From assembly GCA_003342815.1 (NCBI GenBank), contig PTEX01000032.1, forward strand, positions 5,515,329 to 5,579,328: a DNA stretch of 64,000 nt. Direction: 5' to 3'. Shown here piece after piece: positions 41,587-60,600 of this stretch. Below the pieces are notes generated by a model, which saw only the letters and a list, made by a program, of their open reading frames with translations, ran no database searches and had not been told where the DNA came from. The position numbers were made by a program, and so were the translations under genes. This DNA is from Eudromia elegans (taxonomy: Eukaryota > Chordata > Aves > Tinamiformes > Tinamidae). The stretch's first letter is position 1; the number at the start of each line of letters is the position of its first letter.

Positions 41587-44500
41587 CTGTACTGAAGAGG
41601 TTTGGATAAATGTTTTTTCTCGCAATGTCAAGTCTTTGTGGTTTGATTTAGCTGTACTCAGTACTGGAAGTAGTTTAAGACAAAACTATGGCAGAGTGAA
41701 CTGTAATAGCAATCGAGAGTATATATATTTGATTTTTAACTGGATTAATTTTCTCAGATGTATTGCTTCTATTTTGATGGGTCCCCAGGGAGCTACGTGT
41801 CTACGCTGCAGGCTGAGTAGATTGTGTGAGAGGCTGTCATGCAAAGTGGGTTTTCAGGACTGTAGTCCTGCTGTTGCTGCTGGCTCACGGCATGAGCCAT
41901 AGCCCACACTGTTACTGAGATCGCGCCCAGTGTTTGAGTGTTTCCTTGGTTGCTTCTGGATTTAAGCTCTGGATGCAACTTCCAGTGACCTGCACAAGTC
42001 CACCTAATTTTGTCTAACTATTGTATGCACTTGGAGTGGGCAGAGGTGGTCATCCAATAAGAAGCAGAGATGAGTGAGAACATTGTTTCCTTCCTTGCTG
42101 TTTGTAAAGCTTCTGTGACAGAAAACTTTGTGAAGGACCTTTTAGATTGGATCACTAAGATGCACCTTTAAACTGAGTGATGCTGCTTCATTGCTGTTCC
42201 TTATTTCTGTATTATTCTTTATTAATAAACAGCCACATCGTATTTAATGACATTTAAGGGATTCCTAAAGATTGAAGCTGGTTTGTGATCCCCCCCACCC
42301 CCAGTCCCTATTTATAGCATTTCTGTAGCCTACAGAAATCACAGATGGACAGCACAGTGATGTATTGCATTTTCATTCACCCAGATGGGCTGTTTTTGTA
42401 AGTGATTCCAAGAGCTTCCAAGGACTTTTTCAGTGTAACAAGGTGAAGTCCTAAGAAATAAAATCTTTAATTTTATTTATTGCTAAATTTCATTCCATTA
42501 GTTGCAGTAGCTCTTAATATTTTGAACAATTGACCTTTCATTAAGTATCTTTGATGTCTTTAAAGTGTATCTCAGAATAAAAAAGAGTGGAATGGAACAT
42601 AAAATTATTCAAGAAGAAATTTTTGGAGAGCTTATGGACAGATGAATTGCATTTAAGTAGAAGATGAGGTTTGTGTAGCGTGACTCAAACTGACAGCTGA
42701 GTAACACTGTTTTCTTGTCTGATCTGTCTTAGTAGGACACTCACGACTGCATAAATATAACTTAGTTTAACTAGGAAGGCTGTGCGTGTGCATGCATGCA
42801 TTTTGTCTTCTAAAAATAGTTTTCTTTGAACAGGGTTCAACTTTGCCTGCTTCATTTTTAATATGAAGCAGGACTCCAAATGGAAAAACTAACATCCTTG
42901 TATTGGGCAGCTCTAATTCCTCTTGGTGGGCACTGCTTCTTTTCAGTTCTTCAGTAGGATGTACCTCCATTTAGCTGGCACAATATGTACAAATTATTTC
43001 TGGGCATTAAGGAGTAGAAAAAAATGTTTTTAAAATATGTGTTTATTTTCTTTAACAGTTGTTTTGAATTCTGTTTGTTGTTTCCCAGTTTAATTTGCAA
43101 ACTGTTTCTACTTCACCCTTCTTGCATTCTAAATTTAAGAGAAAAATTATGGCATGAATGTTTTTGGTTTTTTCAACGTTTTATTTGATGTGCAGGTCTT
43201 CACTCCAAATGGAATGCTTTTATCTTTCTAACAGGAAGTGTGAGAGAAGAATGCAGCTTTGGTTAAGATTACTAAATGTGCTGTAATCCTACAGAAGTAA
43301 TGCTTTCTTCCAATAACACACCAAAGAATCCTATACAAATGAAGAGGGGCTCTGTGTGATAAAACAGTGACTTTTCAGTGTGAACAGCCTAGCTTAATAA
43401 TGAATTTTTGTGAAACCAGGCACGTTATCTTGTGTGTTACATAATCAGCCACCAAGGGGTATATTACCAGGACAAGCAAGGCAGAAGTGTCCATTTACAT
43501 ACGTGTATCTCTGTGTAATGTATTGGGGGTTTGATAAGTACCCTATTGCTGTCTGTAGAAACCAAAATTCTCTTCTAAGACCTGGATCAACAGTAACCCT
43601 TGTGCAAGCTTGCTTTTGCTCAGCAAGTGTGGGATCTTTTGGCCTCTCCAAAGGTGATGCCAGGTATCGGAAGCTGGTGAGAACATGGCCGCACCTAGAC
43701 CACACTGCTCAGGGCAGAGTGATTAAGTTTAAGCTCAGTCTCTTAAATCTGACACCTGATGCATTTGTTTGACTGCACAAGTTTTGTAGACATTGTAATT
43801 AGCTGACAAAATAGTTGGTTTGTTTTGTATGTTCTGTGTAACTCGGTATAAATTAACAGATTCTTGTTGGCATTTCCTTTGGTACTTTTTGTTCTACTTG
43901 TTGATTCTTGGTCCACACAAATTTCTCCACGTTTTGATTTTAATTATATAGAAGATGAAGCTGTTTCAAAAGATAGAAACAAATTGTAATATGGGATCTG
44001 GAGACAGGAAGAAGAGGGGTACAATAACAGCAATACTCCATACCAATGAGTAATATACCAGGCAATGTTGCTTTCCAGACTTGAATCATATTTCTGATCA
44101 ACTCGTTCCACCAGCTAGTTCACTTTTCTTTGGCAGCAGCGGTGTTAATGCAGGGTATGTGCATGGAGCATGTTGCCATGTAGGTGCTGAGGAGCAGCTT
44201 TCCAGCAGGACCTGCAGATAAAATAAACCAAGCAAGTTAGAAGGAATTGCTTCAGGTAAAACTGCAAAGGCAGTATGATTTGCAGTCATTGTGCCAACTA
44301 ATGCAAGTCAGCTGCACGAAAGTATGTGGTTGTGCTAGCCTTACGCTACCAGGTAAAGCAGTTGGCCATTTCAGCTTGTTAGCTCCATAGGTAAGTGCTG
44401 GTGCATTGCTCTGCTTCCACTGAAGTTGAGCTATGTTGTTCATCGTGTATGCTTGAGGCTTTGTTGCCTTCATACACACCCCTCTGCTTCTGCTATATTC

Positions 44501-44629
44501 GCATGAAAGTTTCATATCGCAGATTTTTATCAGTGTTCAAATATGTCATGATTCACCCATCTTTCAGATTGTTAACAGCACGTTTGAGCAGAGTAGCTGA
44601 GATGTGACTTCCTTTTGTGAGATAGATAT

Positions 44630-44655
44630 ATATTTATTTATTTATTTATTTATAT
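44630..44655. repeat. (ATTT)n microsatellite
   Basis: About five TTTA/ATTT tetranucleotide units, flanked by TA-rich sequence, in intron 2. Confidence 0.9.
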
Positions 44656-46696
44656 TGATACTACTTTAGAGGTGTTTGCAATTACGCATGGTTTCTAGTC
44701 GAGTCTGGGCCAATACAGCAGATCTTCCTCTTTAGTAGCTGGGAATTTACCTGAGACTTGCTGTTAGTGTTCCTGGGTTCAGTATGTTAAGTATTTCTGC
44801 ATAAATTGAAGGTTGTATGTTTATATAGTAAGGAAATATTTTACATGAAAAGATAGTTGCATGAATTATGAAAAACAGGTTTAAACAAGTATAGGCAGTA
44901 CCTGTTGACTGTACATGTTGATCTCTTGTTCCAAGACAGTGGGCAAGGGGAAAGGTAACTTTGGTTCCCAGCAGTTGCAAAGGCAACTTTGCAAACTGGA
45001 ATATGTAATTTGTTAATGAAATAAGTCTGTCTCAGAGAGCTTTTCAGTAGTGTATTCAAATAGATAGATTATATGATAAAGGTACAGTATATTTCAGGGA
45101 AATTAGAAATTTGAATATAAGCAAACTTGAAGGAGTGGTGGCTTTTGTTTGCATAGCATTTGTTGTAAGAAAAACATCCATTTAAAAAAGTTTCTAAATA
45201 GAACTTTTTTTTTTTTTTACTAAAAGGTGTGGTGAAATGTCAAGAACATGTACCCATGCATTTTAGTTAATAAACCCATGGAGAGGTGGAGGCTCAAAAT
45301 CCCTAAACTGTAAGCAGCTGGATTTCAGGAGATCTCTCCAGGAAAGAGCTATCCCTGCATATTTAGTGTTTTGTTTGCTCTTACATTCATTACTTCTGGT
45401 ACCTGCTGTTGGTTGCAACTTAATGCTAGCCTAGACAGACTTCTGGTTTGAGTTGGTACAACTCTCTTGTGTTCTGAGTGTCCTTTGTTCCCAAATACTG
45501 GGCAGAGGAGAACCACTGGCTACCACATAACTATATAATGAATTTGTCCCCCAAATAGTATTCTCGATGTGAAATAACACAGTGTGAAAATACCAAAGCT
45601 TGGAAGAAGGCTCCTAGTAATTCTAATATTACGTTCCTTTTTTGCAATTACAGCATCTTGAAAGAAAGCTTTTTTTTTCCAAGAAGCAAAACAGGTTCTG
45701 TTTAAATTATGCAGCTTATGGCATTGATCCATGATTGCATGCTCCTTCTGGATACATGCATGATGATCTCCTCTAGCTTAGACTTGCATTTTATTTCCTG
45801 TATGCTTTATTAGGTGATCAACCCTAATCAAGTTAAGCTGTTCCTAATTCCAACCGACTGTATCTGATCCTGGAACCTCAGCCATAGACTGAGCTCCACA
45901 GTCCTGGCTGGAATCGCAGCAGCTGATGGCAACATCTGGCTGCGGCCAAGGCGCAGGGATAGGATCAATCTGTTAGCTGCAGCAATGAAATGCTTAAGAA
46001 CTTGGTAGGACTTCACAAGTCTCTTAATGTTTCTTCTCATTCACCAAAAGGGTCAGTAAGCAGATTGCTGTTTGCCTGTGTTGGATGTGAGGTGATCATG
46101 TTCATGTATGACACATCCTAGCCCTTAAAGAGACTAAGCAGTGATGTGATTCCAGGCATACTTTAACCCTTCTAATTTAATGGGTTCTCGAACTAAACAT
46201 TGGCAAATAGATTTTTACAAACTTTTATTCCTGGCACTGCTTACTGTGGCTCTGCTAGGTGTTTGCTTTGTCAAGGAGCCTTGGTGTGTGTGGATGTAGT
46301 TTCTCTTTGCATTGAAGTTTACCCCATTAGGTGTGTGCTTACTTATATAATGGTACTGTAGCGTGCAGCTTAGCTGTTTGAGAGCTTCTGTGTTACTAAT
46401 CATCACCTCTGCTTTGCAGAACAGCTTCAAGCCCTGCAGGCTAACAAGCGGTAGTTCCCCTTAGTATTTATACTTTATGTTCAGCTTTACCAATAAACAT
46501 GAATGTGCCTCTCCTTTTGGAGAATATTGTGCTTTATCATTTTTTAGTATCTTTTGAATCATTGAGTGCTGCAGTTTGGTTATTACATTATAGGTTGGAT
46601 GATTTGTAGGCTATAGAATTTCCCCCATTGTTCGGTGTTTTAGAGCTTAACCTTTTTGATAAGTGTGTACTAATTTTATGAGGAAGGACTGGGTTG

Positions 46697-46717
46697 TTTT
46701 TTTTTTTAAAAAAAAAA
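46697..46717. repeat. T11-A10 self-complementary tract
   Basis: A run of T passes directly into a run of A (46697-46707 T, 46708-46717 A), forming a palindrome that could extrude or snap back. It lies about 340 bp before exon 3. Confidence 0.95.
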
Positions 46718-46805
46718 CAAACACTTTTTCTAATATCTCTCTTTTTTTTTTTTTTCATTGATAAGATTGTCACAGTAGCAAAATAAGCTCAGGTAGGAAT
46801 GATGA

Positions 46806-47189
<384 letters not shown>

Positions 47190-47959
47190 TAAGAAGATTA
47201 CTTGGATAACATAAGACCCTGTATAGCAACAGGCACAACATTTAAATTATCAGAATATATTTGCTGTGGTTATCATTGTTTGCAACCTGTGTATAGGTAA
47301 GAGATGACTTTAGTAAGATTGCCATCATCTTGGAAGTCTGTGTGATGAAAATAGAATCAAGTTGTTTTCATGCTCACTTACATGGACAAAGTAGTGGCCT
47401 ACACAGCTGATTTTTGCCCTAAGACTCCATAATGCAGGATACCACGTGACTGATGATGTCCTTAAACCTGTCCTGTAGTGTAGCTAACTACAGAAACCTG
47501 GTGGGTCAATCCGTTGAGTTGGGAAAGAGCATTTACCACTATGAAAGTTAGTTGCCTGATGTATGCTTCAGAAATGCCCTGCAAAAAAACCCAAAATTCC
47601 ATGTCAAACTGTCATTTAGCTTACATGAGCAAGCAAAGTCTTTGCATTCAGAATAACGTGCCTGCACAGACCCCAAAATTCATTACAGGGTTAGGCCAAG
47701 TAAATCATTGCTCTGTTTTTTTGTTTGCTATTTATACCTAGAGCAAAATCTATTTTACTTGCTTGGTTCGAGGAAACCTGTGTGCATTTTCTTGGGAGAG
47801 CAGCGTAAAGGTCAGAGGCAAAAGTTGCTTTTAGACTTACTGCTGAGAAAATATCCTGAAGGAAGTTTTATTCTCTATTCTTATGTTCTTTCCCAATGCT
47901 TTCTAAAAAAACTTAACAAAAAAACAAAAAAAACTTTAGCTAAACATTTTATCTCTGCC

Positions 47960-47966
<7 letters not shown>

Positions 47967-47990
<24 letters not shown>

Positions 47991-48052
47991 NNNNNNNNNN
48001 NNNNNNNNNCAGATGGCCAGCTTGACGGGTTTTTTTTTTTTTTTTTTTTTTT
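47967..48052. other. Assembly gap (19 N) between poly(T) tracts
   Basis: Bases 47967-47990 are T24, 47991-48009 are N, 48010-48029 are a 20-nt unique stretch (CAGATGGCCAGCTTGACGGG), and 48030-48052 are T23. The true length and content of this spot in intron 3 are unknown, and the 20-nt island cannot be trusted until spanned by a read. Confidence 0.99.
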
Positions 48053-50693
48053 GTTGCTCCTGCTCTATATAGGATCAAATTTAAAAAAAAAAAGTCATAT
48101 ATGACAGTGGGAGCATGTCATAACATCAGAGATCCGGAGATGCCACACAAGTTCCAATATTACCCTGAACCTAGTCCTACTAAATAACTCTAATATTGAG
48201 TGTACACAACAACAACAAAAAGAGCATTTTGAATGGGGAGTGTTCATTGTTAAAATAGTAAGAGGCCCTGCTGAGGTGGTCTTCAGCCATAATCTCGACA
48301 GTGTTTGTTTTATGGTATTTGAAAATTTAATGAAAGCACATTTTCTGTTCAGCTTGTCCTGACAAAGGCTGCTGATCTGAAGGCTCCTGCAGAATACGAG
48401 GAATGAGAGTTTCCTTGGGGATTAATCAGCATTTTCATCATAAACAGAATTAGTTATCACTTAATGTCAGACAAAAAAAAAAAATAAGCCTGAGCTCAAA
48501 CTTTGGTATGTTCTAAACAAGAAGTGGCTTTTATTCAGGGGAGTCATTTCTCTTGTCTCTGGACTCTAAAATTACCTGTATGTTTTAAACCATGTCTTCG
48601 ACTATTAAAAACTGTGATGACTTCTAATATTAAACCTTAAAGACTAGACTTCCTGGTTTACTAGGTTAATTTTTAGTACTTGCCATGGTCAAGTTTTGGA
48701 TGTAATAATTGAATTAAATTTACTAGAAATTAGACTCTATAGAAGTGAGAGATATTATTTAATACTATTTTATTCTCTCAAAAATAAACTTCTAAGATGA
48801 CCAAAATACTCATCCTTAAAAACCTTAAACCAAAATCTGAGCTCAGAAAATCCATTCTCCCTTGAAAAGACAGGATCTTAGCTTTGTTTCTTGGAGACCA
48901 CCTCTTAGTTCATAACTGCAGTATTTGTATGAAATGTATGATTTTACTTTCTATATCTTACAGCAGAATTCTTCCGAATTCAACAACCAAGGAGACAAAT
49001 TTTATAAAACTTGGAAACGTTAATCTCTGGAGCTTAATATGAAAGTGTAGTTTTACTCATTTCACTTCTGCAAAAGGTCCCCTTCTGGCATCTCGGGATT
49101 TTTCTTACAAGAGAGGCCAGACTTACGCGGAGGAATATGGAGAGGTCAAAAATAGTCTGTGTGTTATCCATTTGCTTGGTCACTCTCTCCTATTTCATTT
49201 AAAGCTTTTTAATACTAGACTTTTAAAGCCTGTAGCAAATTGCTACAGATTTTGAGGTGATTACAGTTTTTCCCCCTTTTGGGCACAGGGGTTACCTTTT
49301 TCATGCTTTTATTTTGTTTCTTTTTTTCCTTCCTACAGATCAAACTTGCTTCTGAAGTGATTGTATCATGTGTAGATTGTGTCATACAAAACATGCAAAG
49401 TTTCCATGCAAAATGGGGAGGTGGGGGGAATAAATAAATATGAAGGAGAGAATTTATCATTGTTAGTCCTTAAAAGAATGATTCACCACTGTTTGTGCCC
49501 CTGTCAGTGAGAGCTTATGTCATCCGTGTTTCTTTTAAGGGAGCTGCAGTTATGCAATGTTAATGGCAAAAAGACATTTCAGGATGGCTAGAATATGACG
49601 TAAAGAGAGATTCTGCATCTGCCGTCTGGTATAATGCTAATTTCCAGATCATCCTGAAAAGCATCAGCCTGGTTAGGAGACCTTGCTTCTGTAGGTATGC
49701 TACTGATGATCTTGTGGGAGCTAATTCAGCAATTTGCTGACAGAGGTCAGAATAAATCAAAATTGCAAGTTCAGACAACATGTAGTGCTCTGGTGCCTAG
49801 GGACAAGATCATTTGAAGATGTGGCTCAGGAGTGGCCTCTGTATCCTGAAGCAGAGTGAGAGCTCTTCCTATCGCTGAACTGATGTCCAAATGGAAGAAA
49901 TTAGTATTTCAGTTGTACCAAGGAATGAGAGATCCTTTAGCTGCAGGGCCTACAGCCAAGTAAATAGGAGGCATGAGTGAATTGACTGTCATTAGCTCCC
50001 ATATGATTTTTCAAATTGCTGCCATTTTCACCTTTTATAAAGGTTTGTATTTTCTCCTTGTTGCTTTCAAAGACCATTTCAGCACCGTGGGTTATGAAGA
50101 TGCTTCCTAAAACACAGCTCAGGTTTCTGAGTTAACCTGTGCCAGTGTGTGATGGGCTCTGTGTGGCACTGCCCAGGCCAGGGGCTTGGAGAGCCCGGGA
50201 GCATAGGAGCTGCCAAACAGAGCTGTGAAATCATTTTGTTGTGGTCCAGCTGGTGATGATGATGGTGGGTGCGTCAACCTTCTCATCACCATGAAATGGG
50301 CTATGTGAGAGATTGGGATATGTCCCACTCCCTTCGGACTGCCAGGGATTTGGGATCGCAGGAGCAACTGAGGCCTTGGGTGCTCATGTCCTACACCAAG
50401 TCACCTGGCAGCAGCTTGGGGCTCCAGGCCTGGCTGCAGGGCACGTCACGAGGGCAAATTCATGCTTGTATCTCTGATCTCCAACTGTTTATTTTCTTCT
50501 GTATAAATACAGAAGAAAAGCAAAGTGTTGCTTTGACTTCTGTCTCTGTTGATCTCATGTTATTGTCAATGAGTACCTGTTGTTATTTTATCCCTTCTCT
50601 CACTCATTTCACTAAGAGACTGTGCTTTTGCACCATAAGGTAAAACCTATCTGGCTGATTCAGGACCCCTTCTCTCCAGTTTTCTTATTGCAG

Positions 50694-50731
50694 TGTCATA
50701 AGGCATTGCAAGTGTTGTAAGGCATTGCAAG
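50694..50731. repeat. 19-bp tandem duplication
   Basis: Two adjacent 19-bp units share TAAGGCATTGCAAG and differ at two positions near their starts. It lies in intron 3. Confidence 0.9.
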
Positions 50732-53382
50732 AGGAAACTTTTTAGGAGACATGATTACAGTTCCTGTGGGCTAAAATAACTAGAATTGATCAGCTGTTGC
50801 TTCTTAAAATACCTCAGAAGAGCTGTTTGCCCATAAGTTGATTTTCTTCAGTAAAATAAATCTACAGATTTGCACATGCTTGCACTGCTGAGACAAAAGC
50901 CTTTATGGACTGGTTTAAATATTAACGTGAATAACTGCAGCCAGTAATGATGACTGAAAGGTGCTTTTTTGTTATTGTCAAGGGCTGACATTTAAAGTTG
51001 TGGGACATTGTTTCCTTCTTCCACTCCCCTTCCAGTCTCTTGAAGAGGGCAGCAACTTTTACTGCCTGTTCTCTTAGAACAGAGTCTTCATCTCTGTGTT
51101 TTATACCCCTTGGGCAGTATTTGGTGAATCCACATATGTAAATAAATGATTCATTTAAGGAGGGGAAAAACAAAAAACACATCATGAGTTGGAGAGCAGC
51201 CTCTTGCATCCAAGATTAAATCAGAATTCAGTATGAAAGTTCTATTAAAAATCATCAGAATGAAGGCAGCATCTTTGTTACAAATTTGGTGCTAAAAAGT
51301 TGCAGATTTCAGCTAATAAATGGTGGGTACAGTTTCTAGTATGTGGTAATATTAATTTATTCTGAAATGTTCCATTTCTGGATAAGTCTGTGTACTGCTC
51401 TTTCTGTAGTATTAGTTGAAGTAAATAAAAGGGAAACTATTCTGCATGTTGTCAGGAGGAATCCCGTACATGCTGCGGAGTAATTTATTGCATGAAACAT
51501 CTTTATAGCTTATTGCTGTTCAAAACCTGAGCTTATAGGTAGTGAACTGGTAAAAGGACTAGCTTTAACCCAGAGCAATTCCCAGCTGCGAGTCTCACAC
51601 AGTGGGCGCTGTTTCTTCCTCCAAGTCCGACTGGGGCATTGGTGCAAGGAGAAGTTTATAACCCTGCTTGGAGCTTTGAGGAGGAAGCTGGTGCTGGAGC
51701 TGCAGCATTTCAGAGCTTAGGTCCCTGTCTGGGACTGGGATGAGTTTGATGTTAGCCTGGCTGGTAGGTCCGGTCAGCAATAAACCATCCAGAGACAGCA
51801 ACAGTTGCCAGAACAGTACATGAGGTGTGTTTCTTTACCCTATCCTGAGACAAAAAAGACATGCTTAATTTTTAGGTCTGCTCTTCTTGCTGTGCTAATA
51901 GCTAACTTTGATATCAAATTGCCTATGTTAATGACTTGTGAACTGTTTTAAGAAATGCTTAAGCAAAACATAGATCAATGTGGAAAATTTCAGTCCTATA
52001 TTAGCCAGGACTTTGCTACCTGCTTCGATACGAAGCAAAATCTGAAGTTGTGTTGCGGTCACTTCAAATGTAAAATTGAAAAATGTAATTTCATACAGTT
52101 TTCAGATTTAGTGAAAGGTTTCTGTGTTTAAATCAATGTAGTCTCTGGACCTAGTTTTAAGCAATCTCTGGATTCTTGTACAGTGGGACAAGATGGTTAG
52201 ATCCAACAGTATTACTCTACCCTATAAACCCTACAGAGATGTTCTGTTGCTGTTTTTTTGACTCTTTCCTTGTTTGGCTTCCCATGCATGGGAAACACAT
52301 GCCCTGCTTGCGGGGCAAGTCGGGAGCAGGAGGCGTACGAAGCTTTGCAGCGCAGTGGGATCCAAGAGTGTTCGTTGCCCTAGTTGATGCTCATGGGCAA
52401 GATGGGGCTGGAGCCCCTCTTATCTGCAGAAGAGCAGGCTTGCTTGGCTTGTTTTTCTGCCCTGCACGGATGTCTTGGTTCCACTCACACTTGGCTGAGA
52501 TGCAATAAATGAGCAACTTAGAGAAGTGCACCACAGGATGGGTGCAGCTAAGTCCTGGGCTGAGCCTGGTGGGTGAGCTGGTTCTAGGCTGGTGGTGACT
52601 TTTGGACGTGATGCTGCCTGTCACTTCCCACGCGAGAGGGGAATATTGTTGGGAATGTCCCAGGAGTCTCTTTAGGAAGCCCAAATAAGTATATTGAAAT
52701 AGCCATAATTGAGCCTATGCCATGTCCTAGGCAGCCTATTTAACTCTGACTTATGCTTGCCATTGAGCAAGAGGTTGTGTACAGCTTTTCAAACGTGCCT
52801 TACCTGCTGCTGGCTGTCATGTAGCTAAGGTAGAATAGACTGTCACAGTGAAAAATCTTGCAGCAATTTGGAGACAATTGATTAATTTTTTGCTAAGAAA
52901 CAATTGCAATAGCTAAATAATGTTATAATCCCTAAAACGTAAACAACTCATTTCTGCATGCACTTGGGAACTTCAGAATTGAAGTAAAATCCGAGTTACG
53001 TGAGTAGGAAACTAAAAATGTGAGGCTGCTAATGTACGTGTGCCCATAGCTCGCGTGCCATTGCAGGTGCCCTGTGCGGTGAAGGTGCTTTGTGCTGCGC
53101 CCCCGGCTCAGCACCCTCGCACCCTGCACGTGTGACTGAGCACCTCCAGCTGAGGTGCGCAGCCTCTTTCCCATGACCGTTGAACTCCACATTGAAGTGG
53201 GTGTTTGGCTTTCCCTGTGGAAAGTTTGTGACAATGGGAGCATGAAGCTGCCTCTTCTCCTGACACTTAGGGACATCTCCTTTGCCTCCCTGCGCCTTTG
53301 CAGGAACCTTCAAGGCTGCGCGTGGCACTGGCAGTGGGGCAAGTCCCTCACGGTTAGATTGTGTCTTCGGATGAGACTATGA

Positions 53383-57686
<4,304 letters not shown>

Positions 57687-60600
57687 CACTGAGCCGCATG
57701 ACCAGTCACTGGACCTCTCTGCAGACCTCTTCCCAGGAGACCCTGCCCCTTCTTGGTCTAGCTATCTCTATTACTGTACCATTTTATGATGATAGTTTCC
57801 GTTGCCATGTTGAGGCTTCTCCTTTGTTGGTTAAGCTCATTGTGGCAACGGGTGGGAAAACTGCATTATTACAAAGATCCCATACTTTTTTGTTGTTTTG
57901 TTTACTGAGTCACTGCAGATTTTTTTGCAGCATATAGCCCTTGGGATTTTTATGAAATTTTAAATTTCTACTTCATTAACATTGAATTATATCAATCAAG
58001 ACTTTCTGTGACTGTGGATGGAAGGAAAGTGTTTAAGGGTTACAGTTAGGTATTCTTTGTTCAGAAAAAAAAAAGACATTTATGGCTTTTACATTAATAG
58101 GTGTAGCAGGGAATGAAACATATCACATTCAGGTATTAAACTAGACAATGAATTGCATCCTCATAACCTTCTTAATAATGTCAGTGTGCATTATCTCACC
58201 TCTGCAGTAAAGGTTTCATGTAGCTATATACATGATCTTCAGACCCAGCACATACAGCCAAAATTGCAGAGTGACACACAAAAAGCTTTATTTGGGATGA
58301 AGAGGAGCTGTTATATCTACAGTGAGAGGTAATAATGTTATAGAAGCATTTTCAGTCATGGCATAACCCATTAGGCTACTAGATCTCCCATCCCACTCTG
58401 GGAAGCGAGAGTGCTTTAACTCTGGCAGGACTAGTCATAGTAATGCAGCTGTAATGAGTCGATGCCTTTCTGAGGATCTCAAATTAGGAGTCACTTGTTT
58501 TTTAAAAACAGGTTGGTGAGTAGCAGATGTCATATTAGGAAGAAAATGGGTTTAGATTTTAGTGCCTTTGACTATGACATAACTATATACTTATATATAA
58601 AATTCATAGAAATAAAATATAGCAAATGCGCCAGATATTCTAGCAAACTATATTGAGTTCTCTGCTGATCTGGCATCAGGTTTCTTAGGCTTTTTTTTTT
58701 GTTTTTTAGCGGTGGGTTTTGGGGTTTGTTTTAAGCAAACCTATTTTGGAAGCCCTCCATCCTCCTTTTTATACATTCTTTTGGACTTAATGAGTTATAT
58801 CAAAGCATAGTTAAATAAAAGTGATTTTTTTTTTTTAGTATATGTTTGTGTTATAAAAGAGCACAGGACATATGCCATAATTTACATGTTTTCATCTATT
58901 GCAGGAATAGTACTTGAGAGCTCTAAGTACTGTGTAATATTTCTGATACCTCTCCACAAGTTAGAAGAAAGAAAACAGATTGGAACTTTTTACAGCTGTA
59001 AAAATAGGATTTAGTAAGGTATGTGTGGTATCGTTGCAAGCCAAGTATGTGCTTGGAGTTAGCTCCTTGCTCATGTGCCTGCAGAACTCCCATGAATACC
59101 TGTTGTTCAGTGCTTGTGCTAGGGATCAACACATCCCTTCTGTTATAGAAAAGACCTTCCTAATGTGAGTGAGTAAACTGCAGTAAGCAGAGATAAATTA
59201 TTTCATAACAAATGTTTGTAAAAATATGTATAATTGAAATAGATAAATTAAGATGTAACAAATGCCAGACTAATTGTAAAATGTTTCAGTGTTTAAAATA
59301 TTTGGATAAATTAAGGTTATCCCTTATGTGAGGCTAGCTTTCCTACTTAATTTTTACGGAGGTTCTTATAGAAGGTCTTTGGTATTCCTTCATCCACAGC
59401 ATTTGATGTCCAAATACTAACATTTTCAGTTGTGATGCCTTAATTTATAAGTAAACAGAGGGCCTGAAAATTCAGGAGCCAAGAGGATGCCAGGCAGACG
59501 CTGCAAAAATAAATAGATGTTTATATAGAGGCTATTTTGGATGATACTTTTGTGTTTCTACTTGGGGAACATTTTAAAATGGGTTAGTCTTCAAGTGGGA
59601 AATCTGGACAAGTGTCTACCTGACAGAGGTGTTTTGTTTTTGGGTTTTATTTTCCTTGCCCTTATAGGGAAACTGAGCACAAACTGAATCATATTGTCTG
59701 CTGCAAAAGAAGTCATCCAATCCCATCTTTATCTGTCATCTCGTTACAGCATGCTCATGCTTCTGCAGGAGCTCATTGTTAGAAGTTTTTTAAAAAGATC
59801 TATTATATATAAAAATATATATGTATTGAAAGGTGCTAATCAACCTCAAGCAGGTCACGTGACTGGTCATGCGGATCTAAAATCATATCAGATTTTTTAA
59901 AGATCTTCGATATATGCAGATGTTATACAGAATTTCTTACCAGTGTAATAATGATATACTGATGAATAAACAATCCTGCAGGTTTTTAAGGACAAGGTCA
60001 GCAATACTTCCCACCATGGCTTGGGGGGGAAAAGGATAGTTTTGTTTCCTTTTTGTATACAGCATAATGCACAACACATTTTTGTCTATCTCTCAGTAGC
60101 TGTTGCTTAAATATATAATGCAAAGGGTGTTATACAAATTGTAAAGGTGTGCTTTTAAAAGGGGTTAATGTCAGACCCTTCTGGACCAGAGTTTTGTATC
60201 ACTAATTAAAAAAACTTTTACAAAGTCTATGGTCAGACTTATATGCTATACTTTATAAAAATGTTTAGAATAATCAGTCTATCTGCAGTGTTTCTAGGGC
60301 ACCTACCTCCTCAGCATGCAAGTGCTGAGAATGCTACAGATTGTTTCTGTGTAATTGTGGGTTTCTTCGTACAAAATGCACAGTTCACTGTGACATGCAC
60401 TGGGACAGAATAGGTCTGCTTGCTTAAAGCTGATCCAGAAACACTTTCGTAAATGTCATTTCCCCCATAATTATGTTTATTGCCCTTTCAGATATGTTGC
60501 TGGGTTTAAATAGAGCCTTTTTTAATATTTGGGGTACTTTGTAAGAAGTTAAGGTACAACAAAGTAGCCTGTTTCATCACTGTTTTTAAGTTGGAATGCT

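Noticed and set aside
50250-50345. GGTGATGATGATGG as a box C of a C/D snoRNA
   Set aside because: No matching box D with terminal stem at a suitable distance; TGATGA repeats alone are common. The other TGATGA sites checked in the window failed the same test.
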